Positions 35,373 to 47,600 of a stretch of 64,000 bases of DNA are shown piece after piece. Position numbers and translations under genes: made by a program. Position 1 is the first letter of the stretch. Every line of letters starts with the position of its first letter. Source of the stretch: Prosapia bicincta (Eukaryota > Arthropoda > Insecta > Hemiptera > Cercopidae). The stretch is from assembly GCA_036971475.1 (NCBI GenBank), contig JBAIZL010000058.1, forward strand, positions 2,172,501 through 2,236,500, in the 5' to 3' direction. The notes beneath the pieces are model-generated. The model saw only the letters and a program-made list of their open reading frames with translations. It had not been told where the DNA came from and made no database searches.

Positions 35373-38300
35373 TTAAATTTTTAAAAATATTTTCAAGTGG
35401 TGCAAGAAAGCGATGACTCGGTCAATGGTCGAGGCATCGTCCCTTAGCACCACCTTCAAACTCCCTTTTAAATTAAAAAGGGCACGAATATTGCTTACAT
35501 TAACACAATCTACTAAAATATGTTTTATTGTGAAGATATCACCGCAGTATTGGCATATTGGTGGATCTTCACGACGCATCAAATATCCATGAGTTGCAAA
35601 AGAGTGGCCAACGAGAAGGCGTGTAACCACCACTTCCTCCCTACGTTTTGAACGAATTGAAGACCTCCATGGACGGACGGTATCTTTAATTTCCCTCAGC
35701 TTATTCTGAATCACGGTATGCCACTCGTCATTCCAAGCAGCGATCAATAAATGTTTCGCGAAACACACATAATCAGATGCCATAACCAGTTGAGTAATAG
35801 GCACCAAACTTGTAGCTTTCTTCGCCGCTTCATCCGCTTTTGTGTTTCCAAGTATTCCGCAATGTCCAGGAACCCAACAGAAAGTTACCCCCACACCCCT
35901 CAATCGAAGCCTGTGTACAGCACACAAAATGTCCCCAACTAAAGGGTTGTTAGAGAAAACATCCTGAAGAGCCTGAAGAGCACTTTTGGAATCCGAACAC
36001 AAAAGATAATGCGAGGATCGAGATTGAATGACGGTCAAAGCTTTAAAAATAGCAAATAGTTCTGCCGTGAAAACACTGCAAGCTGAGGGCAATCCGTACG
36101 TGTAGGTACATCCAGATGCATAAAACGCACACCCAACGCCATTTTTCAGTTTAGATCCATCAGTGAAAATAATTTCACTGTGTTGGTGAGATTTATAGAT
36201 GGATAAAAATTCCTGGTGGTAGACCACAACAGGAGTACTGTGTTTTATATAACTGGACAATGAGAAATCGAAGTGCGGCGTTTTTATTATCCATGGAGGT
36301 AGATAGCACATTTGTCGTTCAAACATAGTTGGAAGTTGTAACTCAAGGTCATCCAATATTCTTAAAGTTTGTATGCCAAATGGAGCGGTCGAACGTTGAC
36401 GTGTATTGTACACTTCATTTAGCGTATTATGAAAGACTATTTCAAATGCCGGGTGGTTGGGTTTGCTTCGAAGAACAGAAACGTAAGATATTTGTAGCAT
36501 CTGACGTCGTCTAGAAAGGGCAGGTTCCCCAGCTTCGACAAGAAGACTAGGGATTGGGCTAGTTCTAAATGCACCAGTAGCCAGTCTAAGTCCAGAGTGG
36601 TGGAGGGTATCAAGAGTTTTCAGAACTGTAGGTCGTGCAGATGAGTAGACTTGACAACCATAATCTATGCGCGATCTAACGACTGCGCGATAAAACCGAA
36701 GCATACTAGTTCTGTCTGCTCCCCAATTCGTACCACTAAGGACTCTTAACATTGCCTTTTCAAGGTCAAAGAAAACCGCAACGAGCGTTTGACGCAAGAG
36801 AAAGGCATCTTGAATAGCGGATTCTAACAAAATCAAGTGGTCAACTGATGAGCGTCCTAGTCTGAAACCACATTGTTCGTTGCTAAGAAGGTTGTTGGTG
36901 GGTTCTAGGTACCAGACAAGTCGGCGGTTGACCATCTTCTCCAGTAGTTTGCACAAGACGCTTGTAAGTGATATAGGCCTGTAACTACTGGGGTTGGTTT
37001 TGTCCTTACCTGGCTTCAAAAGAGGAATTACAGTCGATTCTAACCATGCATCGGGGAAAGAGCGCTCCTCGAAAAAAACGATTGTATACTCGAAGGAGGA
37101 CAAGTTTCGCCGATGATGGTAGATGTTTTAGCATGGAGTACACAATGGAATCAGGACCTGGTGCAGAATCCTTCGTTGACGCAAGAGCTGACTCCAATTC
37201 CCCTATAGAGAAAGGGGTGTTTAAAGTAGAGTTATCAGACAACCCAACGGTAAACGGTATTGCTTCTTCCTTCAGTTTATACATCTGGAACAATATATTA
37301 TAGGCTGTAGTAGCAGAAAAGTTAGAAAAAGATGTACCAAGTACATTAGCAATGTCATCACTGTTTGTGATTAATCTCCCATCTGGTTGCTTCAGCGCAA
37401 TGGTTGGCAACTGAATGGAAGTACCACAAACTGATCTTAGTTTCCTCCACACTGTGGAGGATGGAGTTGTTCGTCTAATTGTGCTAATGTACTGTTCCCA
37501 AGATTTTTTTCTACTCAGCCTAAATATCCTCCGTCCTTTCGCACAGAGTATTTTATATTCCTGAAGGTTTCCATTTGTTGGGTGTCGTTTAAATTTCCTA
37601 AGAGCTCTTCGTCGTAAACGGAGGATTTCTGTGCATTCATCGTTCCACCACGGCACAGGCGGTCGGCGTGGATGCGCAGAGGTTTTCGGAATGGTCTTTT
37701 CAGCGGCATTTAAAATTACTTTCGTAATATTTTCTATATTTTCATCAATGGGTGTCAAATAATCCATGTCAAGTGATACAAGGTAATTCGAGTATGAGTC
37801 CCAGTTGGCTTTTCGCAAAATCCAACTGGGATTTCGAGCATAACAGGGTTTGGAGTCACATAAACTTATCTTAATAGGCACATGGTCGCTTCCATACAAA
37901 TCATTGAGTACCGACCACGTGCATCTAGTAGCTAATTGAGGGCTGCAAATCGATAGGTCAACAGCTGTCCATCCACCAGTAGATGCTGCTAAATGAGTAG
38001 GAGAGCCGTCATTCAGCAGACATAAGTCTAGTTCTGTTCTTACACTCTCAACAAGATCACCTCGAGAGTTCCTAGTCGGAGATCCCCAAGACGAATGGTG
38101 GGCATTAAAATCCCCTACCAATAAGAACGGAGTTGGTAACTGGCTTATCAAATTCACTAAATCACTCTGATGCAGGTTTTCTTGTGGTGGCAAGTAGACA
38201 CAACACACAGTGATTTTATACGGGACAGCTGTTTGAACGGCTACTGCTTGTAAAGGAGATATTAAGTTTAGAGAAACAGCATCGATACAGTCACGGGCTA

Positions 38301-38517
38301 GGATGGCTACGCCACCTCTAGCTCGATCTTCTGTAACGAAGTCCGATCTAAAAACTGAATACTCCCTTAAATGGAAATTATGCGATTCGTGGAGATGTAT
38401 CTCCTGTAGACATACAAACATTGAATACACATCTCGCACGAGTACTTTAAGTTCTTCTATGTGACTCCTAACACCGTTGACGTTCCATTGTATCACTGAT
38501 TTGTTAATTGTTGACAT
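35373..38517 (-). pseudogene. LINE ORF2: endonuclease, RT with core deleted, RNase H, C-terminal zinc motif
   Basis: ATG at 38517 lies 3 bases after the ORF1 stop. Residues 1-220 are an APE-type endonuclease: QWNVNG (N12), CLQEIH (E39), VYLPP, GDFNAHHSSWGS (D136, N138), DLSICSP (D187) and GSDHVP (H212). The frame is lost at a run of seven A (37072-37078); removing one would join it to the next frame, which has SFPDAWLESTVIPLLKPGKD and YRPISLTS, RT motifs 0-2. After VAVFFDLEKA the sequence jumps at 36753/36752 to MLRVLSGTNWGADR. About 200 residues, including the Phe-x-Asp-Asp motif, are therefore missing. The RNase H domain is complete (TDGS D315, E348, D371 and GNTKADEAA D424 of the second frame). 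A CQYCGDIFTIKHILVDC zinc motif precedes the stop at 35373. Confidence 0.9.
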
Positions 38518-38520
38518 TTA

Positions 38521-39933
38521 TTAACTCAGCAATGGATTGATCTGACACCCATTGGTGCTTTCTCCTTTCTTGTTTGGGACGTTTTTAGACGTCCCAGGCT
38601 TACATTTTTCAGATTCCATATTCACCTGTTCAGGAGTGGAATCTGAGGAAGATTTGGGTTTAGGAGGAGTGGTTTTCACATTCCCTCCTTTGTTAGCTTT
38701 TTTCCTAATACCCGGTAACGACGGTTGCGATGTGGTCTGGCATAACACTGGTCTACGTGGTTTGTTTTTTTCCAATATCTTCTGCACAGAAGCTTTATTA
38801 GCCGTTGACAATTATTTTTGCAAAGAAACACAAGGCTCACTTAATGATTTATTACATGCTCCAATCCCCCCAGTGGAAGGGATTGGTACAAGAGGTAAAT
38901 CACTATCCGTCGCTGCAGGTTGTACTAAATTCAAAGTAGGACCATTCGTGACTATGGACAAAAGGCGAGAAACTTGTTCAGTTAGAACTTTAATTTTTTT
39001 CGACAGCTCGACACAGTTGTTACAGGACGATTTGGAAGCGGTCAGAGTAGCGGCATAAGTCTTACTGTCTGCCTTTGGCTGAGTAGATCTATACATTTTT
39101 TTGGCGTCTGGAAACGACAGCTTGTCTTTCGCCATGATGCCTAGGATAGCTTTCTCTTCCTTAAAAGTAGGGCAGTTGTAGAATCGCGCTGGGTGGTCAC
39201 CACCACAGTTGGCGCATTTCGGAGAATTGACACATTCCTTATCATCATGGCCTTCAACGCTACATATACCGCATACGTTCTGCTTCGAACAGGTAGAGCT
39301 GATATGCCCAAATCGCTGGCACTTGAAGCAGCGCCTAGGGTTAGCCACGTATGGTCTCACTGAGATCCTTTGGTAACCTGCATGCAAGTATTCGGGTATT
39401 TCCGGCTTTCCAAAGGTTACGATAAAAGACGCTGTTGCTACTCTTTCTCCTTTGTCCATTTTCATTATAGGAATAACGTCCGTAACTAACTGAGAAGACA
39501 GTTCGGACTTTATTTCATCGATTGGAAGGTGCATTAAATCCCTACATGTGATGACCCCCTTTGAGTAATTCAAGGATCTGTGGGGAGCCACAGATACCAT
39601 GACCTGGTCAAAGAAGGAGGTCATTTTTGATAGAGAACGGGTTTGTCTGTCGGTGGAAGTCGCAATTAAAAGTGTTCCGTTTCGAAGTTTCTTAATAGAG
39701 GCTACTGGGCCTCCAGCACACGCAGTAATAGCCTTGTTAATCAGGAAAGGAGAAACTTTGGAAAGATCTTTCCCTTCTTCGGCACTAGAAAAAACTAAAT
39801 ACTTTGCTGATGGCAATGTCTGCGACGTTGCCACCATCAACTTTTTACTCAAATCCTTGTTAATATGTTCGTCAGGAGAATCCTGGCGTGATCTTTTCAA
39901 ACTAGTCATATTTGACGGGGTTTTTGAATCCAT
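38521..39933 (-). pseudogene. LINE ORF1, gag-like RNA-binding protein with three CCHC knuckles, one internal stop
   Basis: ATG at 39933 opens a 373-codon frame (MDSKTPSNMTSLKRSRQDSP...) that meets TAA at 38814-38812 and then continues in the same frame for 96 more codons to a TAA at 38523-38521. The original protein was probably about 470 residues. Zinc knuckles are at residues 202-215 (CFKCQRFGHISSTC), 221-234 (CGICSVEGHDDKEC) and 240-254 (CANCGGDHPARFYNC). Residues 40-200 are the usual RRM-like region of this protein class. The product coats LINE RNA as a ribonucleoprotein. The part after the stop is Lys/Pro-rich and lacks a knuckle, so the 373-residue form might still bind RNA. Confidence 0.85.
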
Positions 39934-40431
39934 ATTTTTTTTAAGCCAGCCATCGTGTCAAGCGTTACGGGCGAGACTATAGGAACGGGTACACCCTTGG
40001 ATCACAATTAGATCATTTCCAATCCTCAGAACTCTGAGGCCTATAGCTTTTCTCCTTAGCTCGACTGGATGGGCATCAGTCGAGAACTCGTAATACTGTG
40101 CACAGGCTCCGACACCCATGCACCGCGGACACTCCCTGACCAAGGACCGAAGCGGCTGGTAGACCAGAAACCGCGCTTACGTCTTCGGCAGAGCAAGCTC
40201 ACATCAGCGTCCCAGACCAGAGTTTGTCAAGCTCTGGACTTTTCAGCACTCCCAACGCGCAACGGTTCTGACCAGTCAAAATTCCCTAAGAGAAGTTGTA
40301 AGTGTTGAAATGTGTATGGATTGTGTTGGTGTGTGTATGTGTATGCTTTGTGAGTGGTGTAGTGTTAGGCTAGGGTACCGCGAGGGACGCCAAATCCCTC
40401 GTAGGTGCGGCTAGTCCGCACCCCCCTGCGG
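39934..40431 (-). promoter_or_regulatory. LINE 5' UTR / internal promoter region with a structured terminus
   Basis: About 500 bp, clearly GC-richer than its surroundings, precedes ORF1. The first 55 transcribed bases hold two perfect stem-loops: GTGCGG/CCGCAC (40405-40421) and CGAGGGA/TCCCTCG (40381-40401). A CCG/CGG closing pair (40431-40429 with 40380-40378) would make a small three-way junction. LINEs of this type use internal promoters starting at +1; the promoter role is inferred from position. Confidence 0.55.
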
Positions 40432-40444
40432 CATAGATCTTGGA
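40432..40444. repeat. LINE target-site duplication, right copy
   Basis: Second copy of CATAGATCTTGGA, directly abutting the 5' end of the minus-strand LINE and so fixing its full-length 5' terminus. Confidence 0.9.
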
Positions 40445-40669
40445 CTCAAACCCCTTGACTGAGATTCCTGGATGGAGTTGGATGTTGGATTCATGAGGTC
40501 AGGAGTTTATTAAATATAGATGGTCCCTTACAGTGTGCTTAGCAGTGAAGAACCAGATAAAAACCAACAGGCCTAAACATGCCAACTCCATATCTAGTCT
40601 GTAGCTTCAAACAACTGACAAAGTGGTGAATCTGTTGTATCAAATACCAATGAGTATACATAGTGAATG

Positions 40670-41100
40670 ATGCAAAAATGCATAACTACCACTTCCTCTT
40701 TACAACTTAAATGAATTTTAGACCTCCATGAAAAACAATATCTTTAACTTCCTTCAGTTTGTTGCTAAATTTCTTATACTTGTCATTTTACTTACAGAAC
40801 AGAGCATTCCTTACTTAGCATAGATAATTACAACATGAAGTGTAGTCGAAAACTTACTTCCATCATCCAAATTTCTGTTTCTACAATGACCGAGCTTCTA
40901 AAAAATGATAGCCTAACAAACTGACTTTAAGTCTGCGTTTTAAATACAAAATGTCCTTGACTAAATATCTAGCAAAGTACACATTCTAAAAGATACGTTT
41001 TGAGTTGGAATACATTTTTATGTAAACTATATACTTTAACAACACACTATTACCCACTTTCACATTATCAGTGAAAATTTGTTTGATAAAAACTTAAGTT
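40670..41100 (-). mobile_element. Old degraded copy of the same LINE family (RNase H region)
   Basis: Scattered matches align in order with the LINE ORF2. AGACCTCCATG (40719) corresponds to 35660. ATACAAAATGTCC (about 40945) corresponds to ACACAAAATGTCC at 35914. ATCAGTGAAAAT (about 41068) corresponds to 36158. The orientation is the same (minus). Many substitutions and indels show it is far older than the 35012-40431 copy. Confidence 0.6.
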
Positions 41101-41522
41101 AAAGTTAGATTAATGTAATTAAAGTTAGCTTCATTAAAACGTATAAACCACTGTAAATAAAACAAATATCTAGCAAATTATTTAATGAAAAATCATTTAA
41201 AAAATATATTATACAATTGTAATGAAAGTATGAGATTTTTTATACAAATTCACTCTTTCATTAAATTACTAGTTTGTTAAACAGTGTTTTAAATATTACT
41301 ACATTAGATGTAAATAAAATGACACACAAAAATTTACAACACTCTACAAATTCGAAAATCACTTTAAACTTATAATTATTAAGTGAATTAAGCCCATCCC
41401 ACAAAATACTTGTGTCTTTTCACGCCACAGCTAAGGATATTTTGACTTCAATTGAATTCCATATGTTATAATGATTAAAAGATTAATAAAGAAATAAACT
41501 GATGTTTTTAAATATAATTTGT

Positions 41523-41528
41523 TTTATT
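41523..41528 (-). terminator. URM1 polyadenylation signal
   Basis: AATAAA on the minus strand, about 42 bases beyond the URM1 stop codon. It is the first such hexamer downstream; further AT-rich sequence follows. Confidence 0.55.
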
Positions 41529-41569
41529 TTTAATAAAGAAATGTTTAACACAAGTCACTTATTTGAAAA

Positions 41570-41638
41570 CTATCCACCATGAAGGGTTGAAATAAATAAT
41601 ACATTATCACCATCTTGAAGTTCATAGTTTAACTCACC
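41570..41638 (-). CDS. URM1: URM1 coding exon 5, C-terminal Gly-Gly and stop
   Basis: Acceptor GTGTTTTAG precedes 69 nt encoding [20 protein letters not shown], Gly-Gly and TAG. The terminal Gly-Gly is the residue pair activated by the E1-like enzyme, so the functional end is intact. Confidence 0.97.
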   Translation of the reverse strand, partial: GELNYELQDGDNVLFISTLHGG

Positions 41639-44600
41639 CTAAAACACAAAGAACTTTTACATTTTCTGTTGTATTTTTAAAAAGAATTTGGCATCATTTT
41701 AGAATAATACAATTTAATATTAATGTCTTATTTCATAAAAGATATTATATAGTTTTATGCGTAGTGATCAAACATATGTAAAATAAGTATTTTCATAGTG
41801 AAAACATTAAATACATTTATTGAACATTTGAGTCTTCTAAATCATACCTTACAACTCCAGAATAAGAATGTGGGTGAACAGTCTTGTGTAGCGCTCTTGT
41901 GTCAATTGTGAGCAATCTTATACATTGAGTACATTAGAGTTCTTGTATAATAACATTTCGGATAATTATGTGGTGCTTTTTGTGTTTTACATTGGTTATA
42001 GGAGCCATTCATTCATTCTTCTTTGGAGTGAATGAATATAACCTTTCGGGATAATTGGTAAACTGGCATTAACACTTTTTTTTTTAAAAACTGTCGTCAA
42101 GCATTTTCAAGATTCTGAAAATTAATGTTTATGAACTTCTATAACAGATTACTTGGAAACTTGGATGACATGACTAACAAATTCAATCTCCATCTGCTGT
42201 TGTTGGTTTTCGTAGATAACGCCTCGCTGAATAAGGGACAGATCCATCAAAACCAATTTTAAAGATATCTTTACTTATTGAATTTAAAAATTTCAAAATG
42301 TGTTTTCACACCCGTTTACTTTAGGAAATTTGATTGGCTTGAATACAGAGTGAATGAAGATGCTGTATTCTGTTACCCACGTAGACTATCCCCTTCTAAC
42401 AAAAAATAAACTTTATTAATTAATCGACTTGTAAAATTATTTTTAAAAACAAAATTGAAAAGATTCATGTCTAGTGAAAGTCATTTATTTATAGTAAAGT
42501 ATTATTAAAAAAGAAAAAAAAACAAGAGTTTTAACAGAAATACTGTCATATACAAAAACCATGCTTTTGAAAATTCTAAAGTACATTATTTCAGAAAACT
42601 GTTAACCCTAGAGGACCCGCGCGAGGTAATTATTCTCCCAGTGAGTTTCCAACAAAGATTATAAAACAGTTGAAAATCTTGAAATTCTTCCATTCCTTAC
42701 ATACCTTCTAATTGGCTCACCCTGTATCTATTTCTGTCCCTACATCACATAGTTTTACAGTTTTTGTTTACTTATAACGGTTTGGAGTTATTGTTGCAAC
42801 AACTGGGAAAGTTTTAACCGCGTGCGAGTCCTCATGTTACAATACTGGTCCCTCTAAGTGGAGTCTATTTCTATTTGTAATTTGCAAGGTTTTTATAAGT
42901 GGAGTCTATTTCTATTTGTAATTTGCAAGGTTTTTATAAGTGAAGTCTATTTCTATTTGTAGTTTGCAAGGTTTTTATAAGTGAAGTCTATTTCTATTTG
43001 TAATTTGCAAGGTTTTTATAAGTGAAGTCTATTTCTATTTGTAATTTGCAAGGTTTTTATAAGTGAAATCTATTTCTATTTGTAATTTGCAAGGTTTTTA
43101 TAAGTGGAGTCTATTTCTATTTGTAATTTGCAAGGTTTTTATAAGTGGAGTCTATTTCTATTTGTAATTTGCAAGGTTTTTATAAGTGAAGTCTATTTCT
43201 ATTTGTAATTTGCAAGGTTTTTATAAGTGAAGTCTATTTCTAATTGTATTTTGTGAGGTTTTTATACATGAAGTCTATTTGTATTTTGTGAGGTTTTTAT
43301 AAGTGAAGTATAGTTCTATTTGTATTTTACGAGGTTATTATGAGTGAAGATTATTTTAAATTGTATTTTGCAAGTTTTTTATCACATAAATAAATTTTTG
43401 TTTTTTTTTGCAAGACTGTTATGAGTGAATTTTACTTGTTTTGTATTTTGTGAGGATTTTATAACTGAAGTTCGTTTTAATTTATAAATTTATCAAATTA
43501 TCTAAGTTCATATTTTGTCATAGCGATGACAAACAACACAAATTTTATATAGCTCTTGTTACAAGAAACGGAAATTAAAGTATAAGGAGGATACTGTGTT
43601 CAAGAAGAAAGTGATAATGTTGAGGAAAGTGTCCGTTACTCCGAGAGTGAACAAATTGCCTACAGTGACGTTGACCAGACTAGTGTTGTTTATAAAGACG
43701 TTGACCAAGATTTGGATTTCAGAATCAAAAATCCAGGTACCTCTGGTACCATAAATAACATGAATTTTATTTTAGAGGAAAAATACGCAAAAAACTGTCA
43801 CTTAGAACTGAACTTGAATGAGTACACCTCTGACGAAGAAAATTTACGTTATAGTGAATGCTTTACTTGTTACTACTGCAAATTTAGAATTGACAAAAAA
43901 AAGTAGAGTGATTGTGCCAACCACAAAATGATATCGCAAACAGGCCCATCAAAATGTAAGAACCCCTTCCCGTAATTTTATAACTCATTTACCTGGCATA
44001 AAGGGAGAAGCAAAAAATTCGAAATACACCCCTGAAAGCATGGAATCAGTTGTTTTTAATTAGTTGATTTATTACATAGTGTCTTACACAAATATATATA
44101 TACAGACAAAGAAGGGTAATTTTTCAAGGGAGAGAGATGAAAATTAAACTTCTTTTGAAGAAATTAAAGCTTTGTTTGGGGTTTTGTATATTTGTGGAGC
44201 AATGATATCTTCGTACAAAAATTCTAAAGGTATATGGACAACAGACAGAACTGGTTTGCATATAGTAACGTGTACAATGTCAAGACACAGATTCTATTTT
44301 CTCTGCAAGTATTAGGTTTTGATATATATTGTGTTTGTAAACTATTCTTGTTTATAAAATATTTTATTTTCATGATTATTGTACCAAAAAATGTTTATTT
44401 ACAATATAGTCTACAGCTTTATATTTGGCAATATTACAAACAAACATTTTAATTACAGGTGTGCTTTTTGCCCTAAGAGCTTAAACAAAAAAAAACAAAA
44501 TGCTGTGTTAGTTGTGGGAAAAGTGTTTGTAAAGATCATTTAGTTGGAGTATGTGAAGAGTGTTTTGACGTATAAAAAAGGAAATAATATTGCATGAGTT

Positions 44601-47600
44601 TGTTCATATCTTTTATAGTATTACAAAATATGTTTAAATATTTTTTTAAATTATAACACCAATTATTTTACTGATATTGACCTGAAAAATAGTTGGGGTA
44701 AAAAATTACCCCGTGCGAGCTCTGGTGTAACAGATATTAGCGTGAGTCCTCTAGGGTTGATCAACACATTTTTTTAAAATACTTTTTGCAATCTTTTGCC
44801 TAACTCAGACAAGGCATGTCTTTTCATAACCTTTTTATGGTTAAAAGTGACTCTGAGTCAACCAGTTAACCCATTCCAGATTAAATTATTTGCCATATGA
44901 GCGAAATATACTGTTTTTTTTAATATAGTTTTATAAACACTATAACAACTCCGAATATACTTGTTCAATCTACTTATTAAATTTCCTTGGCTTTAACTAA
45001 TTTTTAATCTTACATTTTCAAGCAAATTTTGGCCAATTTTAAATTGTTTGATAGCAAAATCTCTTTTTAAACTTCCTCATACTTCTTGTTATTCTGACAT
45101 AAATATTTGAAAGGAGTTGCTACTTTGATATAAACAAAAAAGAGCTTTTAACTCTGTATGATATTACTTCTTTCAAAGAGCTAATTGAATTTGCATAACT
45201 ATCAAGAATTTTAGAGGAATTTGGTATCATTAATTTACTAATTTTCTCAAGTTGTATTTTTTTGATGATTAAAACTCTTTTGAAGTTCTGTAACTGCTAT
45301 TTTATTTTCATTGTAGGCAAGGGTTTTCTTATTTATATTATAATATATCTTACTCTCCTCTGTATTTATTATTGTAAAAAAATTTAGTAATTTTTCTACA
45401 ATAGTTTTTTTACTTGATTTTTAAACATTCGTCATTACTGTTTCAATACCCTTATGTTACATAACATTTTCTATAAAAAAATACTAAAAATTTAGATGAA
45501 AAATCTAGACAATTTATATTCAAATTATTTAAAATTTTAAATACTTCGAGAAGAGAGAATATAGGTTTGTTAAAAAAACAGCAGCAACATATATTAAACA
45601 TGTTGAAAAAAGCAAAAAAATGTGTCAAAATCCAAAGCATTAATGAAGAAGTTAATCAATGAACCTGGAAAATACAACCACTTAGACATAATGTTTATTC
45701 AAAAACAATCATGAAATCATACTTCATAACTCAAAATAATGGCCCGTAAAAATTAATTTTTAAACCTTATAAATATCCAAAACGTAAAAGAAGTACTAGA
45801 TATCTAAAAAAGTTTTAGTTTTACTTTCCCCATTAAATGGTAAAAAACTTGATGCAAATAGTACAGTCATTTGCAGTTAACAATTGAAAAATATATCCAC
45901 CAAATTAAATCCTACTAGGGAATAAATGTACAACTGTAAAAAAACCAAGTTCGATACAAAAACTACATCCTCATCAATTCCTAAGAGTTTTATCAACTAC
46001 ATGATTTCAGTTAAAATAAAGGCTTACACAGATACCACCATTTTTTCCTTATAATTGGTAAACCAAGAAACTCATCCGATTTCAAAAATATATAAAATGA
46101 TTGCAAATACATTCAAAATGACTCTAGGATGAACATTTTTTTCTGATTAGATCCACAAAGTGTGTTTGTCTAAAGCTCATTTTCAAAAAGCAGTCACTAC
46201 AGAAACAAAAAATATTAAACATTACTTTAATATATTTCACTTATGACCTTAATATAACAAAGTAATATATTTTAAAACGTTTTTATTAGTTCAGTGTCCG
46301 TCATATCTGTCTGTTTGTCTGTCTGCCTGAGTGGAATTTTGCGATCGAGTTTAAACTAACTTCCCAAGAGCTAGAGACCTGAAATTTTAAACATATGTCA
46401 GAATTAAATGACAATGCAATATTCACTTGGTTTCTTGAGGTAGCTTACGAGTTAAAACAGCTTTTCTACTACATTCACTCGCTTTAAGTTTGTTTAAATA
46501 TCATTTGTTTATACAAATTATATTTGCTTATTACACTTTTGCTATTACTTGCAACCAGACTTTTTGTGAACTAAAGGTTGTTGAATTGTTAACTTACACT
46601 TGGAGGAAACGTTTTTGTCTTACGACTTCTTCAGCCCCTTTGGAGTTAACAATTTAACAACCTTTAGTTAACAAAAAGTCTGGTCGCAAGTAATAGCAAA
46701 AGTGTAATAAGTAAGTAACAACCTGCTCGTCATGAACAGTAATACGATTTCAACACTATATTTGCTTTAGGAGCTAGAGACTTTCACTTGCATTTATAAT
46801 CAATAAAATAATTGTAGTATGTTTATTGAAGTATAAATTAACATGTTTATCAACTGATGAAAAGTATTGAATAATATGTGACACTTTAACCTAATGATAA
46901 ACAATTATTAAAGTAATATAACTTACGTGTTAAAACTATTCTACAATCAAAACTTATAACATAAAATCAATTGTTGCATGAAATCATGTCACACAATCAA
47001 TTGAAATATTTCACCTAGACATAAAACTAAAAAATGGAAAATAATAAATTAAATTTAAAAGATTTTAATATACCACGTTTTTAAAAAGAACTGAAAGTAT
47101 AAAATAATGTTTCATGTCCCTTCTACAATTTTGAGGGAGAATATTGTTAATGGCTATGAATATGTTTGTAATATTTGGAGAGAAAAAAAACGTGGAGCGC
47201 AGGCAATTCATGATAGTTAAGGAGGAGTAAAAGAATTTAATTACAGGAAATTGAAAATGGGATTCGCTGTAATTTAATTAATTTACTCCTCCTTAACTAT
47301 CATGAAATGCCTATGCCCCACGGTTTTACTCTCCAACGCATTACTCGAAATTGTAGAAGAGTCAAGAAAAATTATTTTATACCTTATAGTCCGCTTTAAA
47401 AGAGTGGTATATTAAAAACTTTTTTATTTAAATTTATTATTTCTTTCTGCCAAAATAACCCCCCCACTTACTATCGTATAACTGAAAAAATACAAGGTAG
47501 TTATATCATAGACCTTTAATCAAAGGACCTTTTTATTTGCTGAAAGCATGTTATATTTTGAAAGATATACAGTATAACAAAATATTTTGAACATCGACAA

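Larger units (their letters stand above)
35012..40431 (-). mobile_element. I/Jockey-type non-LTR retrotransposon (LINE), full length by ends but defective
   Basis: The element reads on the minus strand: GC-rich 5' UTR (40431-39934), ORF1 with three zinc knuckles (39933-38521), ORF2 with endonuclease, RT and RNase H (38517-35373), an AT-rich 3' UTR and a poly(A) tail (the T run at 35012-35022). It is bracketed by a 13-bp target-site duplication, CATAGATCTTGGA, at 34999-35011 and 40432-40444, so both ends are defined. Defects are an in-frame stop in ORF1, a one-base frameshift in ORF2 and deletion of the RT catalytic core. The domain order and triple zinc knuckle fit the I or Jockey group; the exact clade needs a tree. 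The identical duplications suggest it is fairly young. Confidence 0.9.
42606..44756 (+). mobile_element. piggyBac-type DNA transposon, copy 1 (defective), in URM1 intron 4
   Basis: The terminal inverted repeat begins CCCTAGAGGAC at both ends (left CCCTAGAGGACCCGCGCGAG; right, on the complement, CCCTAGAGGACTCACGC). It is flanked by TTAA at 42602-42605 and a one-base variant, TTGA, at 44757-44760. TTAA duplication plus CCC-starting inverted repeats is the piggyBac signature, and remnants of the transposase lie inside. Its 5' half is occupied by a 41-bp tandem repeat. Confidence 0.9.

Noticed and set aside
36329..36514. Small ORFs on the plus strand within the LINE (also 35751, 37046, 38552, 39599, 40069)
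   Set aside because: They are antisense shadows of the LINE ORF1/ORF2 coding sequence.
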